DNA of 64,000 nucleotides from Pseudomonas sp. (GCF_030150285.1 NZ_JASLGE010000078.1:1-64000); one strand, 5' to 3'; positions 33,217-43,156 are shown, counted from the first letter of the stretch. Numbers and translations are program-made. Notes: generated by a model from the letters alone, not told the origin.

Positions 33217-36200
33217 ATGACTGAAAAATCGCCTGCTATCGACCAATTGCTGAAAAATCTCGATCACGCCCTGATTGCTGACCGCCATAAGTTGCGTCGG
33301 CAGTTGCACGAGCTGCGCAAGAAGCCGGATGACGCCAAGCTGGCGGCCTGGGCCGAGCGGGTGCAGGCCTCATGCGCGCAAGTCACGGCACGAGCGGCCA
33401 GTGTGCCGTTGATTCGTTATGACGAGCACCTGCCTATTGCTGCCAAGCGCGATGAAATCAAGGCGGCGCTGCTTAAGCACCAAGTGCTGATTCTGGCGGG
33501 CGAAACCGGTTCGGGTAAAACCACGCAGTTACCGAAAATCTGCCTGGAAATCGGCCGCGGCCAACACGGACTGATCGGTCATACCCAGCCGCGCCGGATC
33601 GCTGCGCGCAGCGTGGCCAGCCGGGTGGCCGAAGAGCTGGGCACGCCCTTGGGCGCGCTGGTCGGGTATCAGGTGCGTTTTGAAGATCAAAGCGATGACA
33701 GCACGCTGATCAAACTGATGACAGACGGCATTCTGCTGGCCGAAACCCAGCATGATCGCTACCTCGAACGTTACGACACGATCATCGTCGACGAGGCCCA
33801 CGAACGTAGCCTGAACATCGACTTTTTGCTGGGTTATTTGAAAATCCTGCTGCCGCGTCGCCCGGACCTGAAAGTCATTATTACCTCGGCCACCATCGAC
33901 CTGGAGCGCTTCTCCAAGCACTTCAACGATGCGCCGATTGTGGAAGTCTCGGGGCGTACGTTCCCGGTGGAAACCTGGTACCGCCCGCTGACGTCCGAGC
34001 AGGACGAAGAGGGCAACAGCGTCGAAGAAGACGTGAGCGTCGATCAGGCAATTATTGCCACGCTGGATGAGATCGCCGCGTTTGAGCGCAGTGAGCGTAA
34101 AAGTCCCGGCGATGTGCTGGTGTTTTTGCCCGGCGAGCGGGAAATTCGCGACGCCGCCGATATGCTGCGCAAAGCCCAACTCAAGCACACTGAAATTTTG
34201 CCGTTGTATGCACGGCTGTCACCGGCCGAACAACAGCGGATTTTTCAGTCGCACCCGGGGCGTCGGGTGGTACTGGCCACCAACGTGGCCGAAACGTCGC
34301 TCACCGTGCCGGGCATTCGCTACGTGATCGACAGCGGCACCGCGCGTATCAGCCGCTACAGCTACCGGGCCAAGGTCCAGCGCCTGCCGATCGAGGCCAT
34401 TTCCCAAGCCAGCGCCAATCAGCGTAAAGGCCGTTGCGGGCGGGTCGAACCCGGTATTTGCGTACGCTTGTACAGCGAAGAAGATTTCAATGGGCGACCG
34501 GAATTTACCGACCCTGAGATTCTTCGCACCAACCTGGCTGCGGTTATCTTGCAGATGCTGCACCTGCGTCTGGGCGAAATTACCGCATTTCCGTTTATCG
34601 AGCCGCCAGACGGCAAGGCCATTACAGACGGTTTCAACCTGCTGCAAGAGCTGTCGGCGGTTAACCGCGAAAACCAGTTGACCCCATTGGGCCGCCAATT
34701 GGCGCGCCTGCCGGTGGACCCGCGCATGGGCCGCATGCTGCTGGAGGCGGCCAAACTGGGCAGCTTGCAGGAAGTGTTGATCGTGGCCAGTGCGATGTCG
34801 GTGCAAGACCCGCGCGAAAGGCCGCCAGAGCGTCAGCAAGCGGCGGATCAGGCCCACGCGCAATGGAAAGATGTGGACTCGGATTTCGCCGGGTTAATCA
34901 ACGTATGGCGCGGCTTTGAAGAGCAGCGCCAGGCGTTGACCGCCAGCCCGTTGCGCAACTGGTGCCGCAAGAATTTCCTTAACTACCTGCGACTGCGCGA
35001 GTGGCGCGACTCCCATCGGCAGTTGAGCCTGATCTGCCGCGACCTGCAGTTGACCGTCAATAAAGACCCGGCCGACTACCCCAAGCTGCACAAGGCGGTG
35101 TTGTCCGGTTTGCTCAGCCAGATTGGCCAGAAAACCGAGGATGGCGATTACCTGGGCGCACGTCAGCGCCGGTTCTGGATTCACCCTTCCTCTGGCCTGG
35201 GCAAGAAACGCCCGCAATGGCTGATGACCGCTGAGCTGGTGGAAACCACCAAACTGTATGCGCGGATGGTGGCCAAGATTGAGCCGGACTGGATCGAGCC
35301 GCTGGCGGGGCATCTGGTCAAAAAGAATTACTTCGAGCCGCACTGGGAGAAAAAGCGCGGTCAGGTGGTGGCTTACGAGCAAATCACCCTGTTCGGGCTG
35401 ATTGTGGTGGGGCGTCGGGCCGTGCATTACGGGCCGATTGACCCGGTGCTGTCGCGAGAATTGTTTATCCGCGAAGGGCTGGTGCGTGGCGAGATTCAGT
35501 CGCGGGCCAAGTGCCTGACGGCCAATGCGCAACTGCTGGAGCAACTTGACGAACTGGAAGCCAAGGCGCGCCGCCGTGACATCCTGGCGGACGAAGAAAC
35601 CCTGTACGCGTTCTACGATGCGCGCTTGCCCGCCGAGATCCATCAGACCGCGACGTTTGACAGCTGGTACCGCGTCCACAGCCAGAAAGACCCGCAACTG
35701 TTGATCATGCGTGAAGAGGACGTGCTGGCCCGCGAAGCCACCGAAATCACCGCCAAGCATTTCCCGGACACCTTGCAACTGGGGGATTTGACCCTTGAAC
35801 TCAGCTACCACTTCGAGCCCAACCACCCGCGCGACGGCGTGACGGTCAAGGTGCCCGCGCCGTTGCTGCCGGTTTTACCGCCGGAGCGGCTGGAGTGGCT
35901 GGTGCCCGGCATGATCGAGGCCAAATGCATCGCCCTGGTGCGCAGTTTGCCCAAAGCGTTGCGCAAGAACTTCGTGCCAGTACCGGATTTTGTCAAAGCC
36001 TCGCTCGAGCGCATGACCTTCGCTGAGGGCTCCTTGCCCTTGGCGTTGGGCCGCGAGTTGCTGCGCATGACCGGAGCGCGGGTGAGCGATGAGGCGTGGG
36101 CGGACGCCGCACAGCAGGTCGAAAATCACCTGAAAATGAACCTGGAGGTGGTGGACGCCGAGGGCAAGTTCCTGGGTGAGGGCCGCGACCTGGCCGAGTT

Positions 36201-37128
36201 GACGGCCCGCTTTGCGCAAGCCAGCCAGGCGGCGTTGGCCGTGCCGCAAACGGCCAAGAGCCAGCAGCCGGTGGAGGCCAAAGTGTTTGCCCCGGTGGCC
36301 GAGAAAACTCAACAAAAAATCGCCGGGCTGTCGATGACGGTGTACCCGGCGCTGGTGGAAGAGGGCAACACGGTCAAGGAAGGGCGCTTCTCGACGCCTG
36401 CCGAAGCGGAGTATCAGCATCGCCGGGCGCTGCAGCGTTTGTTGATGCAACAACTGGCCGAGCCGGCCAAGTTTCTTCGCGGCAAGTTGCCGGGCATGAC
36501 TGAACTGGGCTTGTTGTACCGCGAGCTGGGTCGGGTAGAGAGCCTGGTGGAAGATATTTTGTTGGCCAGCCTCGACAGTTGCATCCTCGAAGGCGAAGCC
36601 AGTTTGCCCCGTGACGGGGCCGGGCTGGCCTCGTTGGCGCAGCGCAAGCGCGGGGCCTGGACCGAACACGCCGAAAAACTGGCCAGGCTGACGCTGGACA
36701 TTCTCAAGCTGTGGCACGGTTTGCAAAAGCGCTTCAAGGGCAAGATCGATCTGGCCCAGGCCGTGGCGCTGAATGACATCAAGCAGCAACTCAGCCACCT
36801 GGTGTACCCCGGCTTTGTTCGCGAAACCCCGGCCCAGTGGCTCAAGGAGGTGCCGCGGTACCTGAAGGCGATTGAGTTGCGACTGGAAAAACTGCCGAGT
36901 CAGGTGCAGAAGGACCGCGTCTGGAGTGGTGAACTGAGCGGGCTGTGGGCGCAGTACCAGGCCCGTGCCGCCAAACATGCCCAGGAAGGCAAGCGCGACC
37001 CGCAACTGGAGCTTTACCGGTGGTGGCTGGAGGAATACCGCGTGTCGTTGTTCGGTCAGCAGTTGGGCACCAAAGTACCGATTTCCGACAAGCGCCTGAG
37101 CAAGCAATGGACTGCGGTAGACGCTTAG
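33217..37128 (+). CDS. hrpA: ATP-dependent RNA helicase HrpA
   Basis: HrpA is a DEAH-box helicase that rescues stalled ribosomes in E. coli. The 1303-residue protein shows Walker A GETGSGKTT (95-103), DEAH (192-195), SATID and the motif VI QRKGRCGRVEPG. The helicase core is followed by winged-helix, ratchet (HA2) and OB-fold domains, then the long DUF3418 region that marks HrpA. ATG at 33217 (MTEKSPAIDQ) agrees with the family. The gene ends 8 bases before a REP-containing gap. Confidence 0.95.
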   Translation: MTEKSPAIDQLLKNLDHALIADRHKLRRQLHELRKKPDDAKLAAWAERVQASCAQVTARAASVPLIRYDEHLPIAAKRDEIKAALLKHQVLILAGETGSGKTTQLPKICLEIGRGQHGLIGHTQPRRIAARSVASRVAEELGTPLGALVGYQVRFEDQSDDSTLIKLMTDGILLAETQHDRYLERYDTIIVDEAHERSLNIDFLLGYLKILLPRRPDLKVIITSATIDLERFSKHFNDAPIVEVSGRTFPVETWYRPLTSEQDEEGNSVEEDVSVDQAIIATLDEIAAFERSERKSPGDVLVFLPGEREIRDAADMLRKAQLKHTEILPLYARLSPAEQQRIFQSHPGRRVVLATNVAETSLTVPGIRYVIDSGTARISRYSYRAKVQRLPIEAISQASANQRKGRCGRVEPGICVRLYSEEDFNGRPEFTDPEILRTNLAAVILQMLHLRLGEITAFPFIEPPDGKAITDGFNLLQELSAVNRENQLTPLGRQLARLPVDPRMGRMLLEAAKLGSLQEVLIVASAMSVQDPRERPPERQQAADQAHAQWKDVDSDFAGLINVWRGFEEQRQALTASPLRNWCRKNFLNYLRLREWRDSHRQLSLICRDLQLTVNKDPADYPKLHKAVLSGLLSQIGQKTEDGDYLGARQRRFWIHPSSGLGKKRPQWLMTAELVETTKLYARMVAKIEPDWIEPLAGHLVKKNYFEPHWEKKRGQVVAYEQITLFGLIVVGRRAVHYGPIDPVLSRELFIREGLVRGEIQSRAKCLTANAQLLEQLDELEAKARRRDILADEETLYAFYDARLPAEIHQTATFDSWYRVHSQKDPQLLIMREEDVLAREATEITAKHFPDTLQLGDLTLELSYHFEPNHPRDGVTVKVPAPLLPVLPPERLEWLVPGMIEAKCIALVRSLPKALRKNFVPVPDFVKASLERMTFAEGSLPLALGRELLRMTGARVSDEAWADAAQQVENHLKMNLEVVDAEGKFLGEGRDLAELTARFAQASQAALAVPQTAKSQQPVEAKVFAPVAEKTQQKIAGLSMTVYPALVEEGNTVKEGRFSTPAEAEYQHRRALQRLLMQQLAEPAKFLRGKLPGMTELGLLYRELGRVESLVEDILLASLDSCILEGEASLPRDGAGLASLAQRKRGAWTEHAEKLARLTLDILKLWHGLQKRFKGKIDLAQAVALNDIKQQLSHLVYPGFVRETPAQWLKEVPRYLKAIELRLEKLPSQVQKDRVWSGELSGLWAQYQARAAKHAQEGKRDPQLELYRWWLEEYRVSLFGQQLGTKVPISDKRLSKQWTAVDA

Positions 37129-37193
37129 CTGTTCTGTAGAGGCCGCCCGTCGAGGCTCGGTGGCTGGCGATCTGTTGATCTTGGTTAAAGAGC

Positions 37194-37221
37194 AAAAGAT
37201 CGCGAGCCAGCGCGCGCCTAC
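37194..37221. repeat. REP element after hrpA
   Basis: AAAAGATCGCGAGCCAGCGC followed by GCGCCTAC: one copy of the local REP type with a CG-rich central arm, 65 bases after the hrpA stop. Confidence 0.6.
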
Positions 37222-37331
37222 CGCGGACGGTGTGACCTGAATTACGCCAAATGTTGCCGTTTATGGCAAACTTGGCGGCTATAACGACCTGACATGACTA
37301 TTTTCTGCTGAACAGAACAAGAGGAACGACC

Positions 37332-38453
37332 GTGCATAACGTCGTCATCAGCGGCACCGGCCTGTATACCCCGGCCAACAGCATCTCCAACGAAGAGCTG
37401 GTGCAGTCTTTCAATACTTGGGTGCAGCAGTTCAACGCGGACAACGCCCAGGCGATCGAAGCCGGTGAAGTGCAGCCACTGGCTGAATCCAGCGCGGCTT
37501 TTATTGAAAAGGCGTCGGGCATTAAAAGCCGTTTCGTGATGGACAAGGACGGCATCCTTGACCCGCAGCGCATGCGCCCGCATTTGCCTGAACGCAGCAA
37601 TGACGAACCGTCGGTGCTCTGCGAAATGGCCGTGGGCGCGGCCAGGCAGGCGCTGGAGCGTGCCGGCAAGACGGCCGCCGACATTGATGGCGTGATCGTG
37701 GCGTGTTCCAACCTGCAACGCCCGTACCCGGCCATTGCCATCGAAGTGCAACAGGCGCTGGGCATTCAAGGGTTTGGCTTTGACATGAACGTGGCTTGTT
37801 CGTCGGCCACCTTTGGCATTCAGACCGCCAGTAACAGCGTGCAGTTGGGCCAGGCCCGTGCGGTGCTGTTGATCAGCCCTGAAGTGTGCACCGGCCACCT
37901 GAACTTCCGTGACCGTGATAGCCACTTTATTTTTGGCGATGCCGCCACGGCGGTGGTGGTTGAGCGGGCTGACCTGGCGACGTCCGAACACCAGTTCGAC
38001 GTGGTGAGCACCAAGTTGCTGACGACGTTCTCGAACAATATCCGCAACAACTTCGGCTTTTTGAATCGTGCATCAGACGAAAACCCGGACAGCGCCGACA
38101 AGCTCTTCGTACAGGAAGGCCGCAAAGTGTTCCGCGAAGTGTGCCCGATGGTGGCGGAGTTGATTGGCCAGCACCTGCAAGAAAACAGCATTGACGTGGC
38201 CGATGTGAAACGCTTCTGGCTGCACCAGGCCAACCTCAGCATGAACCATCTGATCGTGCGTAAATTGCTGGGCCGCGAAGCCTCGGTAGAAGAGGCACCG
38301 GTGATTCTGGACACCTACGCCAACACCAGCTCGGCGGGTTCGGTGATTGCCTTCCATACCTACCAGGATGACCTGCCGAGCGGCGCACTGGCCGTACTCA
38401 GCTCGTTCGGCGCGGGCTACTCGATTGGTAGCGTGATCCTGCGTAAACGCTAA
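37332..38453 (+). CDS. FabH-like 3-oxoacyl-ACP synthase III
   Basis: A 373-residue thiolase-fold ketoacyl synthase III. Catalytic Cys156 lies in DMNVACSSATFG, His in FWLHQANLSMN (about 295) and Asn in YANTSSAGSV (about 328), so the Cys-His-Asn triad is intact. The order fabH-like, ECF sigma, small zinc protein matches P. aeruginosa PA3286-PA3284, and PA3286 is reported to prime fatty acid synthesis with octanoyl-CoA from beta-oxidation; the same role is inferred. The start is GTG 37332, preceded by GAGGAA 5-6 bases before; no ATG is available near it. Confidence 0.9.
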   Translation: MHNVVISGTGLYTPANSISNEELVQSFNTWVQQFNADNAQAIEAGEVQPLAESSAAFIEKASGIKSRFVMDKDGILDPQRMRPHLPERSNDEPSVLCEMAVGAARQALERAGKTAADIDGVIVACSNLQRPYPAIAIEVQQALGIQGFGFDMNVACSSATFGIQTASNSVQLGQARAVLLISPEVCTGHLNFRDRDSHFIFGDAATAVVVERADLATSEHQFDVVSTKLLTTFSNNIRNNFGFLNRASDENPDSADKLFVQEGRKVFREVCPMVAELIGQHLQENSIDVADVKRFWLHQANLSMNHLIVRKLLGREASVEEAPVILDTYANTSSAGSVIAFHTYQDDLPSGALAVLSSFGAGYSIGSVILRKR

Positions 38454-38501
38454 GGGTTGGCGCGTGCGGTGCTCGATGGCTCACCCTCTTTGCCTCCTTT
38501 T

Positions 38502-38563
38502 AAAAGATCGCCAGCAAGCTGGCTCCTACCCACCAGCAGGAGCGAGCTCGCTCGCGATCTTTT
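38502..38563. repeat. REP pair in inverted order (REPIN)
   Basis: AAAAGATCGCCAGCAAGCTG... (38502-38529) and GGAGCGAGCTCGCTCGCGAT... (38539-38563) are two REP copies facing each other. The pair lies between the fabH-like gene and the sigma factor gene. Confidence 0.8.
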
Positions 38564-38596
38564 GATCCTTTTACCGAGCCAGGCAGAGGGGGATTT

Positions 38597-39208
38597 ATGG
38601 CAAACGCTGCTGATGAGCAGATGTTAAAGCGTTTGCTGGCCGGGGATGAGCAGGCTTTTCGGGAACTGGTCAGCACCTATCAAGGGGCCATGCGCGCGGT
38701 AGCCTTTGCGATTGTCGGCAGTCGGCATGCCGACGAAGCTGTGCAGGATGCCTGGCTGTCGGTGGTGCGCAATCTCGACCGTTTTGAAAGCCGCTCAAGC
38801 CTCAAGACCTGGCTGCTGACGATCACCGCCAATGCGGCGAAAAGCCGTTACACACACAACCGTCGTGAGGTGTTGCTCGACGATTTACCTTCCCCTCACG
38901 GCACGATTGACGATCAGCGTTTTGCCGCCGATGGCCACTGGCTGCTGGCCCCCACTGCCTGGCACCACGACACGCCCGAAGCCTTGCTCACTGAAGAAGA
39001 ACTGCGTGACTGCCTGGAGCGCACGCTCGTGAGCCTGCCGGCCTTGCAAAGCAGTGTGCTGTTACTGCGCGAGCGTCATGGGCTGGCGCTGGAAGAGATC
39101 TGTAATGTTCTGCAGATATCGCTCTCTAATGCCAGGGTGCTGGTGCATCGCGCCCGGCTTAAAGTTTTTGCGACGGTGGAACATTTCGAGGAAACAGGCG
39201 AATGCTGA
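38597..39208 (+). CDS. ECF RNA polymerase sigma factor
   Basis: 203 residues. Region 2 (about 20-90) includes the -10 recognition helix DEAVQDAWLSVVRNLDRFE and WLLTITANAAKSRYTHNR; region 4 (about 145-195) has LPALQSSVLLLRERHG and the helix-turn-helix LALEEICNVLQISLSNARVLVHRARLK. A longer linker than usual (about 95-140) separates them. The stop overlaps the anti-sigma factor by 7 bases. GGGGG lies before the ATG. Target promoters unknown. Confidence 0.92.
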   Translation: MANAADEQMLKRLLAGDEQAFRELVSTYQGAMRAVAFAIVGSRHADEAVQDAWLSVVRNLDRFESRSSLKTWLLTITANAAKSRYTHNRREVLLDDLPSPHGTIDDQRFAADGHWLLAPTAWHHDTPEALLTEEELRDCLERTLVSLPALQSSVLLLRERHGLALEEICNVLQISLSNARVLVHRARLKVFATVEHFEETGEC

Positions 39209-39435
39209 CCTGTAAACAGTATGTGGCCTGCGCCAGCGATTATGTGGATGCACAGCTCACGTTCAATGAGCGCTTGCAAGCCCGCCATCATTGGCTGGTT
39301 TGTCCCGCCTGCCGGCGTTTTACCCGGCAATTGCGTTTAGTGGGGGCTGCGTTGAATACGTTGGCCGAGCCGCTGCCGGTTGAGCTGGACACGACGGTGG
39401 CGTTGATGTTGGGCGAGGTGTCGCGCCTTAAGTAG
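39202..39435 (+). CDS. Small zinc-finger anti-sigma factor
   Basis: A 77-residue protein with Cys near the start (LTCKQYV) and HHWLVCPACRRF, the His-x3-Cys-x2-Cys motif of zinc-binding anti-sigma (ZAS) domains. No membrane helix is present, so it should act in the cytoplasm, like RsrA- or ChrR-type factors. Its overlap with the sigma factor gene implies a tight stoichiometric pair. The signal could be redox, through the zinc cysteines; this is inference. Confidence 0.82.
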   Translation: MLTCKQYVACASDYVDAQLTFNERLQARHHWLVCPACRRFTRQLRLVGAALNTLAEPLPVELDTTVALMLGEVSRLK

Positions 39436-39507
39436 ATGCAGACGCGATGGCTGTCGTCGGAGGATGTGAAGGGGGGCCGCCGACACCCACGCGCTGCGGG
39501 TGATGGG

Positions 39508-39535
39508 CAAAACGCTGAAGGGCTTCAGCGTTTTG
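39508..39535. terminator. Bidirectional terminator between anti-sigma and porin genes
   Basis: CAAAACGCTGAAG and CTTCAGCGTTTTG are perfect complements around GG, with T4 at the 3' end on both strands. It lies between two convergent genes. Confidence 0.85.
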
Positions 39536-39552
39536 CGTGTTGCATGAAGCGA

Positions 39553-40845
39553 TTAGAACTTGGCTTCTACGTCCAGTTGCAGGGTGTTGGTCTTGGCATC
39601 TTTCTGCGTGGAGGTGGAGTAGTCGGCCTTGGTCAGGAAGTACGTCACGCCGACACCGAAGTTCTTGTCGATTTCGTAACCCACTTTGATCTTGTGACCG
39701 CGTGAGCCGGTAGTGCCGTTAGCGAAGTCAGAGTCAGTGAAGGCACCCACCACGGCGTTACGCTGAAGGTCGCGGTAGTTGTAGTCCAGGCTGAAGGCGT
39801 TGAGCTTGCTCTTGAAACCCACCAGCCAGGCGTCGTCCTGATCGCTGTCGGTGGCGGCGTTGTGCACGTATTGACCGTACAACGACAGGGGCAGCGGCAG
39901 GTTGGCGATGTCGACTTGACCGAAGCCTTCGTACAGACGGAACTCGCTGGTGCTGTTGCCGTTGACGGCCAGGGCGCACGGCGTGGTTTTGGTGCCGGTT
40001 GTCGGGCACTTGCTGTCTTCGTCGTTGTGGAAGCTGTAAACGCTACCGCCCAAGGTCACTTTCAGGCTGTCGGTCGGCGCAAAGCGCGTGCCCAACTGGC
40101 CTGCAAACATGCTCAGGTCATTTTTGAACTGCACGCCATCGCCGTTCACGTTGTCTTTAAGGGTGTAGTAGCCAGTGCTACCGAACACTTCGACGCCGCT
40201 GTTGCCCAGGTTGGTTTTGTAGCCTGCTGACAGACCTTCCGGGTTGATATCGCTATCCCAGATCACGTCGCCCATGTTGACCCACTGTTGGGGCATCTTG
40301 CCGCCAACCAGGCGCAGGTTCTTGATAGCGGTCGGGTGGTAGTCGAGGTAGGCCATGTCCAGCCACAGCTGCTTCTTGTCGAAGTAGTTGTCCAGGTCCT
40401 GGTTGGTGGAGCGCGCGTCGTCGCTGCCGCCGGTGGCGATACGGATGCCCGTGCTGACTTGCGGGTTCACTTCGGTGAAGGCACCCAGGCGAGCACGAAT
40501 ACGCTGGCGATCGCGGTTTTTGCCATCGGATTCGCCAGAGATTTTCACGGTTTCCTGACGAACCCGCACGTCACCTTTCAGTTCGGTTTTGGTGGCCCAG
40601 GCGACTTTCTGTTCAAAGGCGCTCAAGTCAGATTTCTTCACCTGATCAGCGGCCGCTTCTTGCTTGGCTTGCGTCTCGCTGGCGAGCTCGACTTGCAGCT
40701 CGGAGTATTGCGCTGGAGAAATGGAGCCGTTGGCTTTGAGCATTTCAAGCAGTTTGGCATCGACCGCAGCGCTGGCTGGAACGCTCATGGCCAAGACAAG
40801 GCCGCCACACAGTCCCGCCGCAACCCGTGTAGAAACAAGACGCAT
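39553..40845 (-). CDS. Putative outer-membrane porin
   Basis: 430 residues with a signal peptide (about 1-27, ending VPASAAVDA). A short Gln/Glu/Lys-rich helical segment (about 30-85) is followed by a beta-barrel of alternating hydrophobic strands, ending with the C-terminal Phe (LDVEAKF) needed for barrel insertion. It fits the Gram-negative putative porin family (Porin_5). Substrate unknown. Two Cys near residue 310 (CPTTGTKTTPC) are unusual for a porin. ATG at 40845 (MRLVSTRVAAG). Confidence 0.88.
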   Translation of the reverse strand: MRLVSTRVAAGLCGGLVLAMSVPASAAVDAKLLEMLKANGSISPAQYSELQVELASETQAKQEAAADQVKKSDLSAFEQKVAWATKTELKGDVRVRQETVKISGESDGKNRDRQRIRARLGAFTEVNPQVSTGIRIATGGSDDARSTNQDLDNYFDKKQLWLDMAYLDYHPTAIKNLRLVGGKMPQQWVNMGDVIWDSDINPEGLSAGYKTNLGNSGVEVFGSTGYYTLKDNVNGDGVQFKNDLSMFAGQLGTRFAPTDSLKVTLGGSVYSFHNDEDSKCPTTGTKTTPCALAVNGNSTSEFRLYEGFGQVDIANLPLPLSLYGQYVHNAATDSDQDDAWLVGFKSKLNAFSLDYNYRDLQRNAVVGAFTDSDFANGTTGSRGHKIKVGYEIDKNFGVGVTYFLTKADYSTSTQKDAKTNTLQLDVEAKF

Positions 40846-41189
40846 ATGGATCTCCCAATGTGAGATGGCCCTAGCCACCCCAGGAACAATCGGCCCTTGA
40901 ATGGGCTCGCAAATAAGGAGGTTTGAGTGTGTCGTTCGCGTGTTGGCAGACAAACCACTCATAACCCTGTCTTCTAAGAAGCGGCGCCAGTATCGCGGCT
41001 GGATATGACAGAAAAGTGGCAGGGTGATAGCAAAATGGTGACAGTTAACAAATGGCGTGTGGCTGTCGTCTGAGCGGGCGCAAAAAGGCTGGGTAGAGCG
41101 GTTTCATGAAATCTGTGCCGACCCGCAGCAAGCCTTGGGCGATGTCTCTGCTACCATCGCGGGCTCAATACTGCGCCCGGGGTCTTTCA
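40846..41189. other. Divergent region between porin and GNAT-like gene
   Basis: 344 bases. It must hold the promoters of both genes. The left part carries the porin leader. No repeat, RNA gene or clear sigma-70 pair was found; frames that are open here lack ribosome sites. Confidence 0.4.
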
Positions 41190-42314
41190 ATGCCATTACA
41201 GCGTCTGGACAGTGTGTCCGCGATCAGTGCCCCGCAATGGGATGCGCTGGTGCCCGTGGCCCAGCCTTTTGTGCGGCATGCTTTTCTCAGTGCGCTGGAG
41301 GACAGTGCCAGCCTGGGGCGCAACACCGGGTGGCAGCCTGAGCATCTGTTGCATTACGCCAACGGGCAACTGCTGGCGGCCTTGCCCAGTTACCGCAAAT
41401 GGCATTCACAGGGTGAGTACGTGTTTGATCACGAATGGGCGAACGCTTGCGCCCGCGCGGGGATCGAGTATTACCCCAAACTCCTGACCGGTGTGCCTTT
41501 CAGCCCCGTGGCAGGCCCACGGTTATTGGCCGCCCGTGCTGACGATGGCTTGCAACTGTTGGCGGCCTTGCCCGGTTACCTGGAGGTCGAAGGGCTGTCC
41601 AGCGCGCACATCAATTTCACCGACGCGCTGGCGGATACGGCCTTGGCGCAGCAGCCCGACTGGTTGCAGCGCCTGGGTTGCCAGTTTCATTGGCAGAACC
41701 GCGGCTACCGCGACTTCCAGGATTTTCTCGACACATTGAGTTCACGCAAACGCAAGCAAATGCGCAAAGAGCGTGAGCAGGTGGCAGGGCAGGGGTTTGA
41801 GTTTGAATGGCTCGAAGGGCAATCCGTCAGCGAGGCGCAATGGGATTTCGTTTACGCCTGCTATGCCAACACGTACGCAGTACGTCGGCAACGGCCTTAC
41901 CTGACGCGGGCATTTTTCAGCCTGCTGGCCGAACGCATGCCTGAGGCCATTCGCGTGGTCCTGGCCAAGCAAGGCACAACCCCCGTGGCTATGGCCTTTA
42001 GCTTGGTGGGCGGTGACACGCTGTACGGGCGCTATTGGGGCTGTTTGGGCGAATTTAACCAACTGCATTTCGAAACCTGTTTCTACCAGGGCATGGACGT
42101 GGCTATCGCTCAGGGCTTGCAACGTTTCGACGCCGGGGCACAAGGGGAGCATAAGTTGATACGCGGCTTTGAACCCGTGATCACGCGCTCCTGGCATTAC
42201 TTGCGCCATCCGGGCTTGAAGGCGGCGGTGAGTGATTTTCTCGAACGCGAGCGCGTGGGTGTGTTGGCGTATGCCGAAGAGGCGAGGTCGGCGTTGCCGT
42301 ACCGTCAGGCCTGA
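41190..42314 (+). CDS. FemAB/GNAT-type peptidogalycan biosynthesis-like protein
   Basis: 374 residues of the COG3146 (DUF482) group, a double GNAT fold related to FemABX aminoacyl transferases. Conserved segments are HAFLSALEDS, the YPKLLTGVPFSPVAGPRLL motif and the C-terminal GRYWGC...LHFETCFYQG and GAQGEHKLIRGFEP. The family is often named peptidogalycan biosynthesis or recognition; its reaction is not established. Start at ATG 41190. It ends 18 bp before aqpZ, which converges on it. Confidence 0.87.
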   Translation: MPLQRLDSVSAISAPQWDALVPVAQPFVRHAFLSALEDSASLGRNTGWQPEHLLHYANGQLLAALPSYRKWHSQGEYVFDHEWANACARAGIEYYPKLLTGVPFSPVAGPRLLAARADDGLQLLAALPGYLEVEGLSSAHINFTDALADTALAQQPDWLQRLGCQFHWQNRGYRDFQDFLDTLSSRKRKQMRKEREQVAGQGFEFEWLEGQSVSEAQWDFVYACYANTYAVRRQRPYLTRAFFSLLAERMPEAIRVVLAKQGTTPVAMAFSLVGGDTLYGRYWGCLGEFNQLHFETCFYQGMDVAIAQGLQRFDAGAQGEHKLIRGFEPVITRSWHYLRHPGLKAAVSDFLERERVGVLAYAEEARSALPYRQA

Positions 42315-42332
42315 GCCTCGCCCAATCGTCGG

Positions 42333-43034
42333 TCAGTGGTCTTCCTTGCCCAGCCATCGATAGGCCAGGCCACCGATCGCGGCCCCCACCAAGGGCGCTA
42401 ACCAGAACATCCACAGTTGCTCAATCGCCCAGCCGCCGACAATCAGCGCCGGCCCGGTGCTGCGGGCCGGGTTGACTGAGGTGTTGGTGACCGGGATTGA
42501 GATCAGGTGGATCAGCGTCAGCGCCAGCCCGATGGCGATGGGGGCCAGCCCGGCGGGTGCCCGCTTGTCGGTAGCCCCCAGGATGATCAGGATAAACATC
42601 GCCGTCATCACCACTTCACACACCAGCCCCGAGATCATCGTGTAACCGCCGGGTGAGTGTTCGCCATAACCGTTGGCAGCAAGACCGCTCGCGGCCAGGT
42701 CAAACCCTGGTTTGCCGCTGGCAATGAAGTACAGCAACGTGGCGGCAATGATGCCGCCCAGTACTTGCGCCACGATGTAGGCGGGCAGTTCCTTCGCGGG
42801 AAATCGCCCGCCCATCCAGAGCCCGAAGGACACGGCGGGGTTGAGGTGGCAACCGCTGATATGCCCGATGGCGAATGCCATGGTAAGAACGGTCAGGCCG
42901 AATGCCAGCGCGACGCCCAGCAGCCCAATGCCAACGTCAGGAAAAGCGGCGGCCAGTACAGCGCTGCCGCAACCGCCAAGTACCAACCAAAAAGTGCCTA
43001 ACAACTCAGTAGCTGAACGTTTGAGCAAGTTCAT
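42333..43034 (-). CDS. aqpZ: Aquaporin Z
   Basis: A 233-residue, six-helix water channel. The two NPA boxes are HLNPAVSFG and SVNPARSTGPA, with the narrow pore residues expected for a water-selective AqpZ rather than a glycerol facilitator (small gap between the helix 4 and 5 loops). It passes water across the inner membrane during osmotic change. The start at 43034 is a plain ATG. Confidence 0.95.
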   Translation of the reverse strand: MNLLKRSATELLGTFWLVLGGCGSAVLAAAFPDVGIGLLGVALAFGLTVLTMAFAIGHISGCHLNPAVSFGLWMGGRFPAKELPAYIVAQVLGGIIAATLLYFIASGKPGFDLAASGLAANGYGEHSPGGYTMISGLVCEVVMTAMFILIILGATDKRAPAGLAPIAIGLALTLIHLISIPVTNTSVNPARSTGPALIVGGWAIEQLWMFWLAPLVGAAIGGLAYRWLGKEDH

Positions 43035-43156
43035 TTAAGGTCCTGGATAGATAACTCTATCGATCAGTAAACACACGAATGCATCCTGCAGTTGACGACG
43101 GAATTCCTCCGAATTCTTTTTCAGTACAGCAGGCGAATGTGCTTTTTCCAGAGCCC

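Noticed and set aside
35875..37107. Open frame of 410 codons opposite the hrpA 3' half
   Set aside because: Lies wholly within hrpA, with no start signal and a His/Gln/Arg composition typical of antisense shadows.
38502..38563. CRISPR-like repeat
   Set aside because: Two inverted copies of a REP with no regular spacers; a REPIN, not an array.
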